Positions 8,294 to 16,936 of a DNA stretch of 64,000 nucleotides are shown here, one piece after another. The stretch covers positions 248,001-312,000 of the forward strand of contig NZ_FQXT01000003.1 of assembly GCF_900130045.1 (NCBI RefSeq), read 5' to 3'. Source of the DNA: Leeuwenhoekiella palythoae (GTDB lineage Bacteria > Bacteroidota > Bacteroidia > Flavobacteriales > Flavobacteriaceae). Below the pieces are notes generated by a model. The model was not told the origin of the DNA and made no database searches. It saw nothing but the letters and a program-made list of their open reading frames with translations. Numbering within the stretch: position 1 is the first letter of the stretch; each line of letters starts with the position of its first letter. Position numbers and translations under genes: made by a program.

Positions 8294-9343
8294 ATGAATC
8301 ACTATCAACGTCAAATCATATTACCTCAAGTTGGGGAACAGGGCCAGCAGAAAATTGCTGAAGCACGAGTGCTCGTGATTGGAGCCGGTGGTTTAGGCTG
8401 CGCTCTTCTGCCCTATCTCGCTGCTGCGGGTGTTGGGCATCTGGGCATTGTTGATGGCGATCGTATTGAAGAAAGTAACCTGCACCGCCAAATTTTGTAC
8501 ACCCCAGAACATTTGGGTGCATTTAAGGTTGAGCAAGCAAAACAAGTGCTTCAAAAGCAACAACCTCAATGTACTATCACCAGCTACCCGGAGTATTTAA
8601 GTGGGAAAAACGCACTAGAATTATTTGATCACTACAATATTATAGTCGATGCTACAGATCGCATTGATGTGCGCTATCTCATAAATGATGCTGCAATACT
8701 CACTTCAAAACCCGTAGTGTACGGAAGCATTCACCGTTTTGAAGGTCAGGTTTCGGTATTCAATTATAATGACGGTCCAACCTATCGCTGTTTATTTCCA
8801 AAGGCAGTTGAAGTACCGAGCTGTGCCGAAGCCGGCGTTTTAGGAACAAGCGTGGGAATTATCGGTATGCTGCAAGCCGCAGAAGTGATGAAAATCATTT
8901 TGCAAACCGGCAGTATTCTATCTGGAGAATTGCTCGTTTACAATACGTTGACGGCGCACCAAGAGAAATTCAAATTTTCTAAAAAAGAATCTATAGAAAT
9001 CACTCAAGATTTTTTTGATGAAAACCATAATAAGTCCGAAAACATTCAGGTCAATTTTAAGCAAGAATTTCTAGAGCGCGCTGTATTATTAGATGTTCGC
9101 AATCTTGAGGAGCAACCCAGAATCAAGCATCCTTCAGTTTTAGAAATTCCGCTTTCAGAGTTGTCGCAAAACAAGGCATCGTTCAAACCCGAACAAAACT
9201 ATTATGTTTTTTGCCAAAGCGGTCGACGAGCGCTACAAGCCGTTAACTATTTAAAGGAAAATCACATCAATAACACAAAGCCTCTGGCAGAAAATGCTAC
9301 GCAACTTAAAAATCTCGTTACATCAGTAACGATCATAAAGTAA
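8294..9343 (+). CDS. moeB: MoeB/ThiF-type adenylyltransferase with C-terminal rhodanese domain
   Basis: Adenylates the C-terminal glycine of MoaD; the rhodanese domain probably supplies the sulfur. The E1-like ATP site GAGGLGCALLPYLAAAGVG lies at about residues 32-50, followed by the conserved SNLHRQ arginine region. The segment YRCLFP and the cysteine in PSCAEAG suit the E1 core. The C-terminal ~90 residues form a rhodanese fold with an active-site loop FCQSGRRA (about 312-319). Length 349 aa fits this fused form, which is common in Bacteroidota. Confidence 0.92.
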   Translation: MNHYQRQIILPQVGEQGQQKIAEARVLVIGAGGLGCALLPYLAAAGVGHLGIVDGDRIEESNLHRQILYTPEHLGAFKVEQAKQVLQKQQPQCTITSYPEYLSGKNALELFDHYNIIVDATDRIDVRYLINDAAILTSKPVVYGSIHRFEGQVSVFNYNDGPTYRCLFPKAVEVPSCAEAGVLGTSVGIIGMLQAAEVMKIILQTGSILSGELLVYNTLTAHQEKFKFSKKESIEITQDFFDENHNKSENIQVNFKQEFLERAVLLDVRNLEEQPRIKHPSVLEIPLSELSQNKASFKPEQNYYVFCQSGRRALQAVNYLKENHINNTKPLAENATQLKNLVTSVTIIK

Positions 9344-9349
9344 AAGATT

Positions 9350-9778
9350 ATGAAAAAAGTATTTATAGAAGGTCCCATCAGTAGTGAATTTATTGGCGAT
9401 GCTATCGCTAAACATCAATCTAAGACCAGCATTGGTGCACACAATATCTTTTTAGGTCAGGTGCGTGCAGATGCGGTAGATGGCAAAAATGTTGCCGCTA
9501 TTGAATACACCTGCTATGAAGAACTGGCAAACACCAAGCTACACGAAATTCGTGAGGCTGCTTTTGAAAAATTCGATCTGATCTGTATGCATATTTACCA
9601 CAGTCTGGGAACAATAAAAGCCGGTGAAATCTGCTTTTTTGTTTTTGTTTCTGCGGTGCGCAGAAAAGAAGTTTATGCCGCTACCGAATGGCTGGTAAAC
9701 CAAGTGAAAGAACACACTCCAATCTTCGGAAAAGAGATTTTTGAAGATGAAACCCATCAATGGAAAGTCAATAGTTAA
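9350..9778 (+). CDS. moaE: Molybdopterin synthase catalytic subunit MoaE
   Basis: Forms the heterotetrameric synthase with MoaD and converts cyclic pyranopterin monophosphate to molybdopterin. At 142 aa it has the usual length. The conserved core AVRRKEVYAATEWL and the lysine-bearing segment VKEHTPIFGKE (about residues 122-132) contain the residues expected at the active site. It starts 6 nt after moeB. Confidence 0.93.
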   Translation: MKKVFIEGPISSEFIGDAIAKHQSKTSIGAHNIFLGQVRADAVDGKNVAAIEYTCYEELANTKLHEIREAAFEKFDLICMHIYHSLGTIKAGEICFFVFVSAVRRKEVYAATEWLVNQVKEHTPIFGKEIFEDETHQWKVNS

Positions 9779-9816
9779 TCTTAAATCTTTCCATCACAAA
9801 TTCTGAAATCACCATT

Positions 9817-10734
9817 ATGGTTGACATCACACATAAAATAAATACGTTAAGGTCTGCTACCGCCCAAGCCACGGTATGCGTTAGTAAACAAGAAACCATA
9901 GATGCGTTGCAGCGCAACGCCGTGCCCAAAGGCAATGTGTTTGAAATGGCAAAAACTGCGGGTTTGTTTGCCGTAAAAAATACGCATACCTCAATTCCTG
10001 ACTGTCATCCGTTACCGGTAGAATATACCGCGGTTGACTATCGTATTGAAGGTTTACAGGTCTTTATTGTGATTACGGTTAAAACCGTTTACAAAACCGG
10101 TGTAGAAGTTGAAGCGATGCACGGTGCATCGGTGATCGCGTTGACGATGTATGATATGCTCAAACCCATTGATAAAGGTATAGAGATCAACAACGTGAAG
10201 CTTCTGCACAAAAAAGGCGGTAAAAGCAGTTTTAAAGATCAGAATCCGTCGCGACTTAGTGCGCATGTTATTGTATGTTCAGATTCAATTTCTGAAGGAA
10301 AAAAAGAAGATCGCGCTGGTAAAGCAATTATGGAGAAACTTCAAGCCAGTGATGTGCAGATACAAGGTTATGAGATCATTCCTGATGATTTGCAAACCAT
10401 TCGCAACAAAGCATTAGAGCTTTCTGAAGTGGTCAACTTATTGATCTACACGGGCGGAACAGGCCTGAGTATACGCGATGTTACCCCAGAAGCGCTTGAG
10501 CCTATTTTAGAGCGTAGAATTCCGGGGGTTGAGGAAGCCATTCGCAAATATGGTCAGGACCGTATGCCCTATGCTATGCTTTCCCGCAGCGTGGTAGGAA
10601 CGCTAGGAAATTGCCTCGTTTTGGCATTACCCGGTTCCACTAACGGAGCCAAAGAATCTATGGATGCTGTTTTCCCGCATTTATTACATGTTTTTAAAAT
10701 TTTAAGAGGTGCACAACACCAAGCCAATGAATAG
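9817..10734 (+). CDS. moaCB: Bifunctional MoaC-MoaB fusion
   Basis: Residues about 1-148 are MoaC, which with MoaA makes cyclic pyranopterin monophosphate from GTP; the signature runs from MHGASVIALTMYDM to LLHKKGGKS. Residues about 150-305 are a MoaB/MogA domain, which adenylates molybdopterin; IYTGGTGLSIRD and ALPGSTNGAKE are the typical loops. The fusion joins an early and a late step in one chain. The moaA start codon overlaps its 3' end by 8 nt. No separate moaC or mogA was seen in the window. Confidence 0.92.
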   Translation: MVDITHKINTLRSATAQATVCVSKQETIDALQRNAVPKGNVFEMAKTAGLFAVKNTHTSIPDCHPLPVEYTAVDYRIEGLQVFIVITVKTVYKTGVEVEAMHGASVIALTMYDMLKPIDKGIEINNVKLLHKKGGKSSFKDQNPSRLSAHVIVCSDSISEGKKEDRAGKAIMEKLQASDVQIQGYEIIPDDLQTIRNKALELSEVVNLLIYTGGTGLSIRDVTPEALEPILERRIPGVEEAIRKYGQDRMPYAMLSRSVVGTLGNCLVLALPGSTNGAKESMDAVFPHLLHVFKILRGAQHQANE

Positions 10735-11734
10735 TACAACTTCAATATTAACAGATACGCACGGTCGCAAGCACAGCTATTTACGGATTTCGCTAAGCGA
10801 AAAATGTAATTTACGCTGCACGTATTGTATGCCGCACGACGGAATTCCGTTAAGTCCGCGGTCGCATCTTATGACCGCAGATGAGATCGAAACTTTTGCC
10901 AAAGTATTTGTTGATCACGGGGTCACTAAAATAAGGCTAACCGGGGGCGAACCTCTGGTACGTAAGGATTTTACAGCTATTTTAGCGCGGTTAGCTAAAC
11001 TCCCGGTGAAGTTATCGATCACCACAAATGCGCTGCTTACTCATCGTTTTATTGAAGATTTTAAACGATACGGTCTTCACGATATCAACGTGAGTCTTGA
11101 TAGTTTAGATGCCGAAAAATTTAAGTTCATCACCAGAAGAGATCAGTACAAAAAAGCATTTGAGAATATTGAACAACTCATTCAAGAAGGTTTTAATGTC
11201 AAGATCAATGCGGTCTTGATGAAAAATTTTAATGAAGATGAAATTGTAGATTTTATTAATCTTACCAGAGCACGAGCGATCAATGTGCGCTTTATTGAGT
11301 TTATGCCTTTTGATGGAAATGCCTGGAATAAAGAAAAACTAGTATCTCAGGCTGAAGTTATCAATCGGGTGACTGATCATTTTGGTGTTGAAGCGTTGCA
11401 ACCACTTCCTAACGAGAAAAACTTTACCTCACGTAATTTTAAGATTGAAGGGTTTCAAGGAACCTTCGGTATAATCAGTTCGGTGACTAATCCGTTTTGT
11501 GATAGTTGTAACCGCATTCGACTTACCGCTGACGGAAAATTGAAAAATTGCCTGTTTTCTAATGAAGAAACAAACCTGTTGAAACCTTTTCGCGAAGGCG
11601 AAAAACTCGAAGCGCTTATTGATGCTGCGCTGAACGCTAAAAAAGCCGTACGCGCCGGAATGACCGATTTTGATCAACTTACCAATCCTGATCTACACAG
11701 TAACAACCGCAGTATGATCGCGATTGGCGGTTAG
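10727..11734 (+). CDS. moaA: GTP 3',8-cyclase MoaA (radical SAM)
   Basis: The first enzyme of Moco synthesis, cleaving SAM with one [4Fe-4S] cluster and binding GTP at a second. The radical-SAM motif CNLRCTYC gives C27, C31 and C34 from this start. The C-terminal cluster site is in NPFCDSCNRIRL and KNCLFS, and the chain ends in the conserved Gly-Gly. A GTG at 10709 could extend it by six residues; I prefer the ATG at 10727, which overlaps the moaCB stop (ATGAATAG). The gene ends 3 bp before the convergent glycogen synthase stop. Confidence 0.93.
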   Translation: MNSTTSILTDTHGRKHSYLRISLSEKCNLRCTYCMPHDGIPLSPRSHLMTADEIETFAKVFVDHGVTKIRLTGGEPLVRKDFTAILARLAKLPVKLSITTNALLTHRFIEDFKRYGLHDINVSLDSLDAEKFKFITRRDQYKKAFENIEQLIQEGFNVKINAVLMKNFNEDEIVDFINLTRARAINVRFIEFMPFDGNAWNKEKLVSQAEVINRVTDHFGVEALQPLPNEKNFTSRNFKIEGFQGTFGIISSVTNPFCDSCNRIRLTADGKLKNCLFSNEETNLLKPFREGEKLEALIDAALNAKKAVRAGMTDFDQLTNPDLHSNNRSMIAIGG

Positions 11735-11737
11735 ACT

Positions 11738-13273
11738 TTAGTACGTATAGAGCTTATCATAATATTTTTTCACCGAATCTTCCCAAGAGAAACGCACTGC
11801 TTTAGCCTTTCGGCGCATAATGCCCCAACGTTTACGATCATTTTGAAATACTTCTATACAGTGTGCAAAAGCTTTCACCATATTAGTCACCGTCTCATCG
11901 ATGTGCGACCCGTAAAAAGCAAAACCATCTACGCCATCCCGCACGGTGTCAATGAGTCCGCCTGTGTGATGCACTAAACAAAGAACACCATTGCGCATGG
12001 CGAGCATTTGGCTAATGCCACAAGGCTCAAAAAGACTTGGCATAAAATATAAATTAGACTCCAGATAAATAGAATCTATGATGTCTTCAGATTGGCCATT
12101 TATGAAAATAAAATTGGAGTGCTCATAACTTATATCGCGCATCAAACGCTCATACTCAGGCTCACCGGTACCCAGAAGAATAAAAATACCATTCTGAGAT
12201 TCCAGATGGGTTAAAATAGCCTTTAGCGCTTCGGGATTACGTTTGAAGAAATAAAACTTTTGCTCGGTCATACGCGCTACACTAGACGCCACAAAGCTGG
12301 GCGGATTCAAAAGAAGATGCACCACTTTTTCTCCTGTATTCGCTAAAATATCAGACTTATATTTTTTTGATTCTTCCTGAATCCATTTAAAGATCTGAAC
12401 GAGAATATTGGCGTATAGATTCCCTTTTTTAGCTACGCGCATATTTTTATAGTTCACACCATTCAAAATGCCGTGCAATCTACCTTCGGCAAAAGCGATT
12501 CGTAAATCTTCTTCAAGGCCTTCTCCCCCAATAAATTCCGGCTTATGACTGGGTCTCATAATGTCTTGCATATAGGACGGACTCACCGTGTGCACTTTAT
12601 CGGCAAGGCGAATTCCCACCGCCATCAAGTTAATGCAGTCATTATACCTGGGATCTTTCACTTTATCATACTCGTAGCCGAGCTCCGGGAAAAAATTATT
12701 GATAGATGCAAAATTATTATTCAAAGGTCTAATACCTTGTAAACTTAGATTGTGAATGCTGTAAACAAATTTGCTGTCTTTTAATATCGTAAAATCTTGA
12801 TGGAAAGCTCTATGAAATAACAGTAACGCCGTGTGCCAATCGTGTAAATGCACGACATCAATATGGTCAAACAAATTTTGCTTTACCGCCTGTGCTACTG
12901 CAGTATTAAAAATAAAATACTTTACGGCATCAGTAAAAAAAGGTTCCTCCGGGTCGTCATTATAAATATGTGCGATATTCCCCTCAACGATTTCCGGATG
13001 ATCAATAACATAATGTGTAATCCCCGGAATTTGCTTTTTGGGTTCGACCTCATAAATTGAAGCGAGAGTTGCTTCTCCCCTGATATTGAATTTTAATTCT
13101 GTGATTAGTCGGCCGTTTTTGTGCAAACGGTTATACGCAGGCACCACAACGTGAACCTGGTCGCCGCTTGCGGCAATCTGTCTAGGAACATCGCGTACCA
13201 CGTCTGCCATACCACCGGCCTTGCAATGAGCTAAAGCGTCATTTTCGGCACAAACAAATAAAAAATTTTTCAT
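11738..13273 (-). CDS. glgA: Glycogen/starch synthase (GT5)
   Basis: Elongates alpha-1,4-glucan from a nucleotide sugar, usually ADP-glucose. The N-terminal donor-binding motif is KAGGMADVV (K18), matching the KxGG signature with M in place of the usual L. The C-terminal GT-B half has LFEPCGISQM and HHTGGLIDTV, the conserved donor-site segments. At 511 aa it is slightly longer than typical GlgA (about 480). It stands alone with no other glycogen genes nearby. Confidence 0.9.
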   Translation of the reverse strand: MKNFLFVCAENDALAHCKAGGMADVVRDVPRQIAASGDQVHVVVPAYNRLHKNGRLITELKFNIRGEATLASIYEVEPKKQIPGITHYVIDHPEIVEGNIAHIYNDDPEEPFFTDAVKYFIFNTAVAQAVKQNLFDHIDVVHLHDWHTALLLFHRAFHQDFTILKDSKFVYSIHNLSLQGIRPLNNNFASINNFFPELGYEYDKVKDPRYNDCINLMAVGIRLADKVHTVSPSYMQDIMRPSHKPEFIGGEGLEEDLRIAFAEGRLHGILNGVNYKNMRVAKKGNLYANILVQIFKWIQEESKKYKSDILANTGEKVVHLLLNPPSFVASSVARMTEQKFYFFKRNPEALKAILTHLESQNGIFILLGTGEPEYERLMRDISYEHSNFIFINGQSEDIIDSIYLESNLYFMPSLFEPCGISQMLAMRNGVLCLVHHTGGLIDTVRDGVDGFAFYGSHIDETVTNMVKAFAHCIEVFQNDRKRWGIMRRKAKAVRFSWEDSVKKYYDKLYTY

Positions 13274-13579
13274 TTACAGAATTAAAAATAGTTGGTTACT
13301 TATCTGAAAAACAGATTTATAACAGCAAAATACTTTGACAATATTAATCGCAAAACCCACGATTTTAATATGCTCAATTAACCATAATCTGTTCGATTTT
13401 TAAACAGACCGTTTACTTTACTGATGCTCTAAAAATATTGTATAACTATGTAAATAACCGTGAATTATACATTTAATATTCTTAAAAGCTTGTGAAAGTT
13501 TTAGCGTTGAGCTGTTCCCTAAGTGGTTTTAACGAAACACTAATACCTGCTGTTAAAATTTGACCGTAAATTTCAACTT
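13274..13579. other. Divergent intergenic region glgA / mscS
   Basis: A 306-bp AT-rich gap between divergent genes. It must contain both promoters, but I could not find a convincing TTG/TAnnTTTG pair for either. I saw no strong hairpin or conserved RNA motif. Confidence 0.5.
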
Positions 13580-15352
13580 ATGAAAGCTAACCATATCCTT
13601 CTCCTCTTTATTCTATTGTTAAATTTTAAGGGCTTCGCTCAAGATTCTACAAATGCTAAATCTGGAGCCAATCTACCCGATAGTGAAGCTACCGTTCCTG
13701 AAGATGGAGCCTTTTTGCCTAACGCTATTCAAGAATATAATGAAGCCTATTATGTGATCAATAGGTTGAATATGCCTAACGGACTACCGCCTAACAAACT
13801 GAATTTTCAGTCTCCACAGGCAACCCTTGAGCATTTTATCAGCAGCGCTCGCAATAATAATTTTAAGGAAGCATCTTATGCGCTCAACTTTAATTTGCTT
13901 CCCAATAATCTCACGCAGGAAGAAGCCTCTACGCTAGCTGAAAAGCTATATTTCGTACTCAATCAACGTGTTAAAATCGATTGGGGTGGACTATCTGATC
14001 GTCCTGATGGCCAGATAGATATTAGCACGACCACTAACCAAGCAATCGCCGGTAAACCGATGCGAAGCATTGTGTTTGGTGAGATTGATCTTGAGGGCAA
14101 AGATGTTGTTCTACGACTTCAACGGGTGAAGTATAAAGAGTTTGGTGCATTTTGGCTCATTTCATCAAATACTGTTGAGAATATAGACGGTTTATATGAA
14201 ACTTACGGCCCTCGAGAGCTAGATCGTATGATGCCAGATTGGGCACGCGTACGCTTTTTAAATATGCCGGTGTGGAAAGTCGTGGGAACCTTTATTCTTA
14301 TCGTGCTCAGCTATTTTCTTGGAAAAGTAAGCTTAATATTCTTTAGAAGACTTTTTAGAAAATCTGAAAAAGCCTGGGTCAATACCATAGCTAAAAGGCT
14401 TGCAACACCGGCGGGTTGGGCCATCGGCGTGATTTTCTTCTACATCGCTTTGAATAAATTGATTTCATTTGGTGGAACGTTTGCCAGTACGTTGTATGCT
14501 ATTTTGCTTATCGCAGTAATTCTATCGATCACGTGGTTTATTATGCGCTTTATTGATTCTTTTATGGTTTATGTTGCCGAAACCAAAATTGGCGATGCTA
14601 ATCCCGAAGAAAATAACGAAGCCCGGATGATGATGACTTATATTTCGGTGGCGCGTAGGGTGATCACTTTTGTGGTGATCATTGTGGGGATCTCTGTGAT
14701 CCTTTCCCAATTTAGATCTTTAGAGAAATTAGGAATTTCCCTCATTGCTTCTGCGGGTCTTGCAACTGTGATTTTAGGGGTTGCGGCGCAAAGTACCTTA
14801 GGAAATATCATCGCCGGAATTCAGATCGCCATAACCCGTCCAGCACGCATAGGAGATACCGTTATTATTGAAGACGATTGGGGTTATGTTGAAGACATTC
14901 GGTTTACGTATATGGTAGTTCGTACTTGGGATCTACGACGCTTGGTGGTGCCCTTAAAAAACATTATTTCAAACACCTTTGAAAATTGGTCGATGACCAG
15001 TGCACATCAAGTGCGCCCAATAATCCTTTATGCTGATTATGAGATTGATGTGGATTTAGTTCGTAATAAATTTGAAGAACTTTTAGAAGCCGAAGAAGAC
15101 TGGGATCGTGATACTCCGCCCACCGTTCAAGTCGTAGGTGTTACTGAAAATGCATTGGAGCTAAGAGCCTTATGTAGCTCTAAAGACGCTTCTACTACAT
15201 GGGATTTGCATTGTAGATTACGCGAAAAGCTCATAAAATACATTTGCAGCTTAGAAAATGGCAAACACCTTTCTAAATCGCGTATTCAATTTGAAAACAA
15301 GCTCCCTATCGAAAAGTCAAAAACTACTAAGGAATCAGATAAAGAAAAGTAG
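13580..15352 (+). CDS. Small-conductance mechanosensitive channel (MscS family)
   Basis: An inner-membrane tension-gated channel that vents solutes on osmotic downshock. The 590-aa chain has a signal peptide (about 1-20, ending GFAQ), a periplasmic domain to about 230, then several membrane spans (about 232-255, 272-292, 300-325, 355-380). The pore helix region GISLIASAGLATVILGVAAQ (about 387-406) and the following beta-domain STLGNIIAGIQIAITRPARI are diagnostic. It is longer than E. coli MscS (286 aa) because of the periplasmic domain. Confidence 0.9.
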   Translation: MKANHILLLFILLLNFKGFAQDSTNAKSGANLPDSEATVPEDGAFLPNAIQEYNEAYYVINRLNMPNGLPPNKLNFQSPQATLEHFISSARNNNFKEASYALNFNLLPNNLTQEEASTLAEKLYFVLNQRVKIDWGGLSDRPDGQIDISTTTNQAIAGKPMRSIVFGEIDLEGKDVVLRLQRVKYKEFGAFWLISSNTVENIDGLYETYGPRELDRMMPDWARVRFLNMPVWKVVGTFILIVLSYFLGKVSLIFFRRLFRKSEKAWVNTIAKRLATPAGWAIGVIFFYIALNKLISFGGTFASTLYAILLIAVILSITWFIMRFIDSFMVYVAETKIGDANPEENNEARMMMTYISVARRVITFVVIIVGISVILSQFRSLEKLGISLIASAGLATVILGVAAQSTLGNIIAGIQIAITRPARIGDTVIIEDDWGYVEDIRFTYMVVRTWDLRRLVVPLKNIISNTFENWSMTSAHQVRPIILYADYEIDVDLVRNKFEELLEAEEDWDRDTPPTVQVVGVTENALELRALCSSKDASTTWDLHCRLREKLIKYICSLENGKHLSKSRIQFENKLPIEKSKTTKESDKEK

Positions 15353-15405
15353 GCTCCCTCAAAGACTAACTTCAGAATATGTAATTCTTTGATTATATCA
15401 AGAGG

Positions 15406-16170
15406 CTACTCTTCTTCATCTAAAGCCAATTCCAATTCTTCGGAAAATTCAAGGGTATGAAATACATTCTGTACATCATCCTCATCCTCAAATTTTTCAG
15501 CAAGATTTAAAATTTGCTTTGCCTCTTTAAGCGGCAATTCTATGGTGTTTAATGGAATACGCTGCAATTCGGCATTTTTAGTTTCGATATTCAGTTCTTC
15601 AAGATGCTGCGCCATTTTACCAAAATCGGTAAATGCCGTATAGATCACAAAAACATCGTCGTGGTTCTCAAAAGATTCGGCTCCGCCTTCAATCAATTCG
15701 AGTTGCAGCAGTTCCCAATCGCGTTCGATAGAGTTCTTATCTAACGTAAAAACACCTTTTCGGTCAAATAAAAATTCGAGCGAACCATTGGTACCTAAAC
15801 TTCCGCCATTTTTTGAAAAAATAGAACGCACCGAAGCGATGGTTCGGTTGGTATTATCTGTGGTACACTCAATAAAAAAAGCGATGCCGTGCGGGCCGTA
15901 ACCTTCAAAGGTCATTTGCTCATAGCTGTCTGCGTCTGCTCCTGAGGCTTTTTTAATAGCACGGTCTATAGTGTCTTTAGGCATATTGACACCTTTGGCA
16001 TTCTGGATCGCATTACGCAACGCAGGGTTAGAATCCGGATCGCCATTTTGATTGTTTTCTTTAATCGCCACCGTGATCTCTTTAATGGCGCGTGTAAATT
16101 GTTTCGCGCGCTTTTTGTCTTGGGCTCCTTTTCTGTGTTTAATATTTGCCCATTTGCTATGTCCTGCCAT
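15406..16170 (-). CDS. YebC/PmpR family protein
   Basis: A cytoplasmic protein of 254 aa. The family start MAGHSKWANIKHRKGAQDKK is exact, and GYGPHGIAFF near residue 90 is conserved. Family members act as DNA-binding regulators or as factors relieving ribosome stalling on difficult sequences; which applies here cannot be read from sequence. The very acidic C-terminus (EELELALDEEE) is slightly longer than average. It is convergent with the MscS gene. Confidence 0.93.
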   Translation of the reverse strand: MAGHSKWANIKHRKGAQDKKRAKQFTRAIKEITVAIKENNQNGDPDSNPALRNAIQNAKGVNMPKDTIDRAIKKASGADADSYEQMTFEGYGPHGIAFFIECTTDNTNRTIASVRSIFSKNGGSLGTNGSLEFLFDRKGVFTLDKNSIERDWELLQLELIEGGAESFENHDDVFVIYTAFTDFGKMAQHLEELNIETKNAELQRIPLNTIELPLKEAKQILNLAEKFEDEDDVQNVFHTLEFSEELELALDEEE

Positions 16171-16287
16171 ATAATTTCAATTTAGTGTACCCGTCAATCT
16201 AAAAGATTATCTACGCAGAACAAGCACTTTAACCCTTTTTTAATGCTTTCTGAATTAAATTGAACCGCGCAACTGAGTTTTTCGGTT

Positions 16288-16295
16288 TACATTTG
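16288..16295 (+). promoter_or_regulatory. Candidate -7 element of the Crp-type gene
   Basis: TACATTTG matches TAnnTTTG perfectly and lies only 5 nt before the ATG at 16301. If used, transcription would begin at or next to the start codon, giving a leaderless or nearly leaderless mRNA. A TTG at 16260-16262 is somewhat far for a -33 box. Confidence 0.4.
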
Positions 16296-16300
16296 AAAAT

Positions 16301-16936
16301 ATGAGAGCATTATTAGAACAGCACTACGCACATATTTTTGAGCCAAAACTTTTAGATGAAATCGCAAAAGCCGGAATTTTAAAAGAAGTCTCTGAAGGCG
16401 AGAAACTAATGGAAATCGGTCAATATATCACCGCAATGCCTTTGTTAGTATCCGGTGCTATCAAGATTTTGCGAGAGGATACTCAGGGTGATGAACTCCT
16501 ACTCTATTTTCTTGAAAAAGGAGATACGTGTGCGCTGACGTTATCTTTTAATCGAGGCCAACGAAAAAGCGAAATACGAGCAATCGCCGAACTCGACACG
16601 GTGCTTATTATGATTCCTATTCAAAAAATGGAAGAATGGAGCTCCAATTACAAATCCTGGCGAAACTTTATTTTTGACAGCTACCAAAATCGCCTGATGG
16701 AAATGCTGGATACTATAGACAGTATTGCTTTTATGCGTATGGACGAGCGGCTTTTACGCTATTTAAGAGACAAACAGAAACTGATGCAAAGTAATTTTCT
16801 GTCAAGTACGCACCAAGATATCGCTTATGAAATGCATACCTCTCGCGTGGTGATTTCACGCTTATTAAAAAAACTCGAATTGGAGGGTCGTATAAAAATT
16901 CAACGAAACAAAATTGAACTTATAGCATTAGATTAA
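16301..16936 (+). CDS. Crp/Fnr-family transcriptional regulator
   Basis: A 211-aa regulator. The N-terminal cyclic-nucleotide-binding-like beta-barrel covers about residues 15-125 (GDELLLYFLEKGDTCAL in the middle), and the C-terminal wHTH about 150-211, with STHQDIAYEMHTSRVVISRLL as the recognition helix region. No N-terminal Fe-S cysteine cluster like that of FNR is seen. The ligand is unknown. The stop overlaps the convergent pabB stop by 4 bp. The short, possibly leaderless start is discussed under findings. Confidence 0.9.
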   Translation: MRALLEQHYAHIFEPKLLDEIAKAGILKEVSEGEKLMEIGQYITAMPLLVSGAIKILREDTQGDELLLYFLEKGDTCALTLSFNRGQRKSEIRAIAELDTVLIMIPIQKMEEWSSNYKSWRNFIFDSYQNRLMEMLDTIDSIAFMRMDERLLRYLRDKQKLMQSNFLSSTHQDIAYEMHTSRVVISRLLKKLELEGRIKIQRNKIELIALD

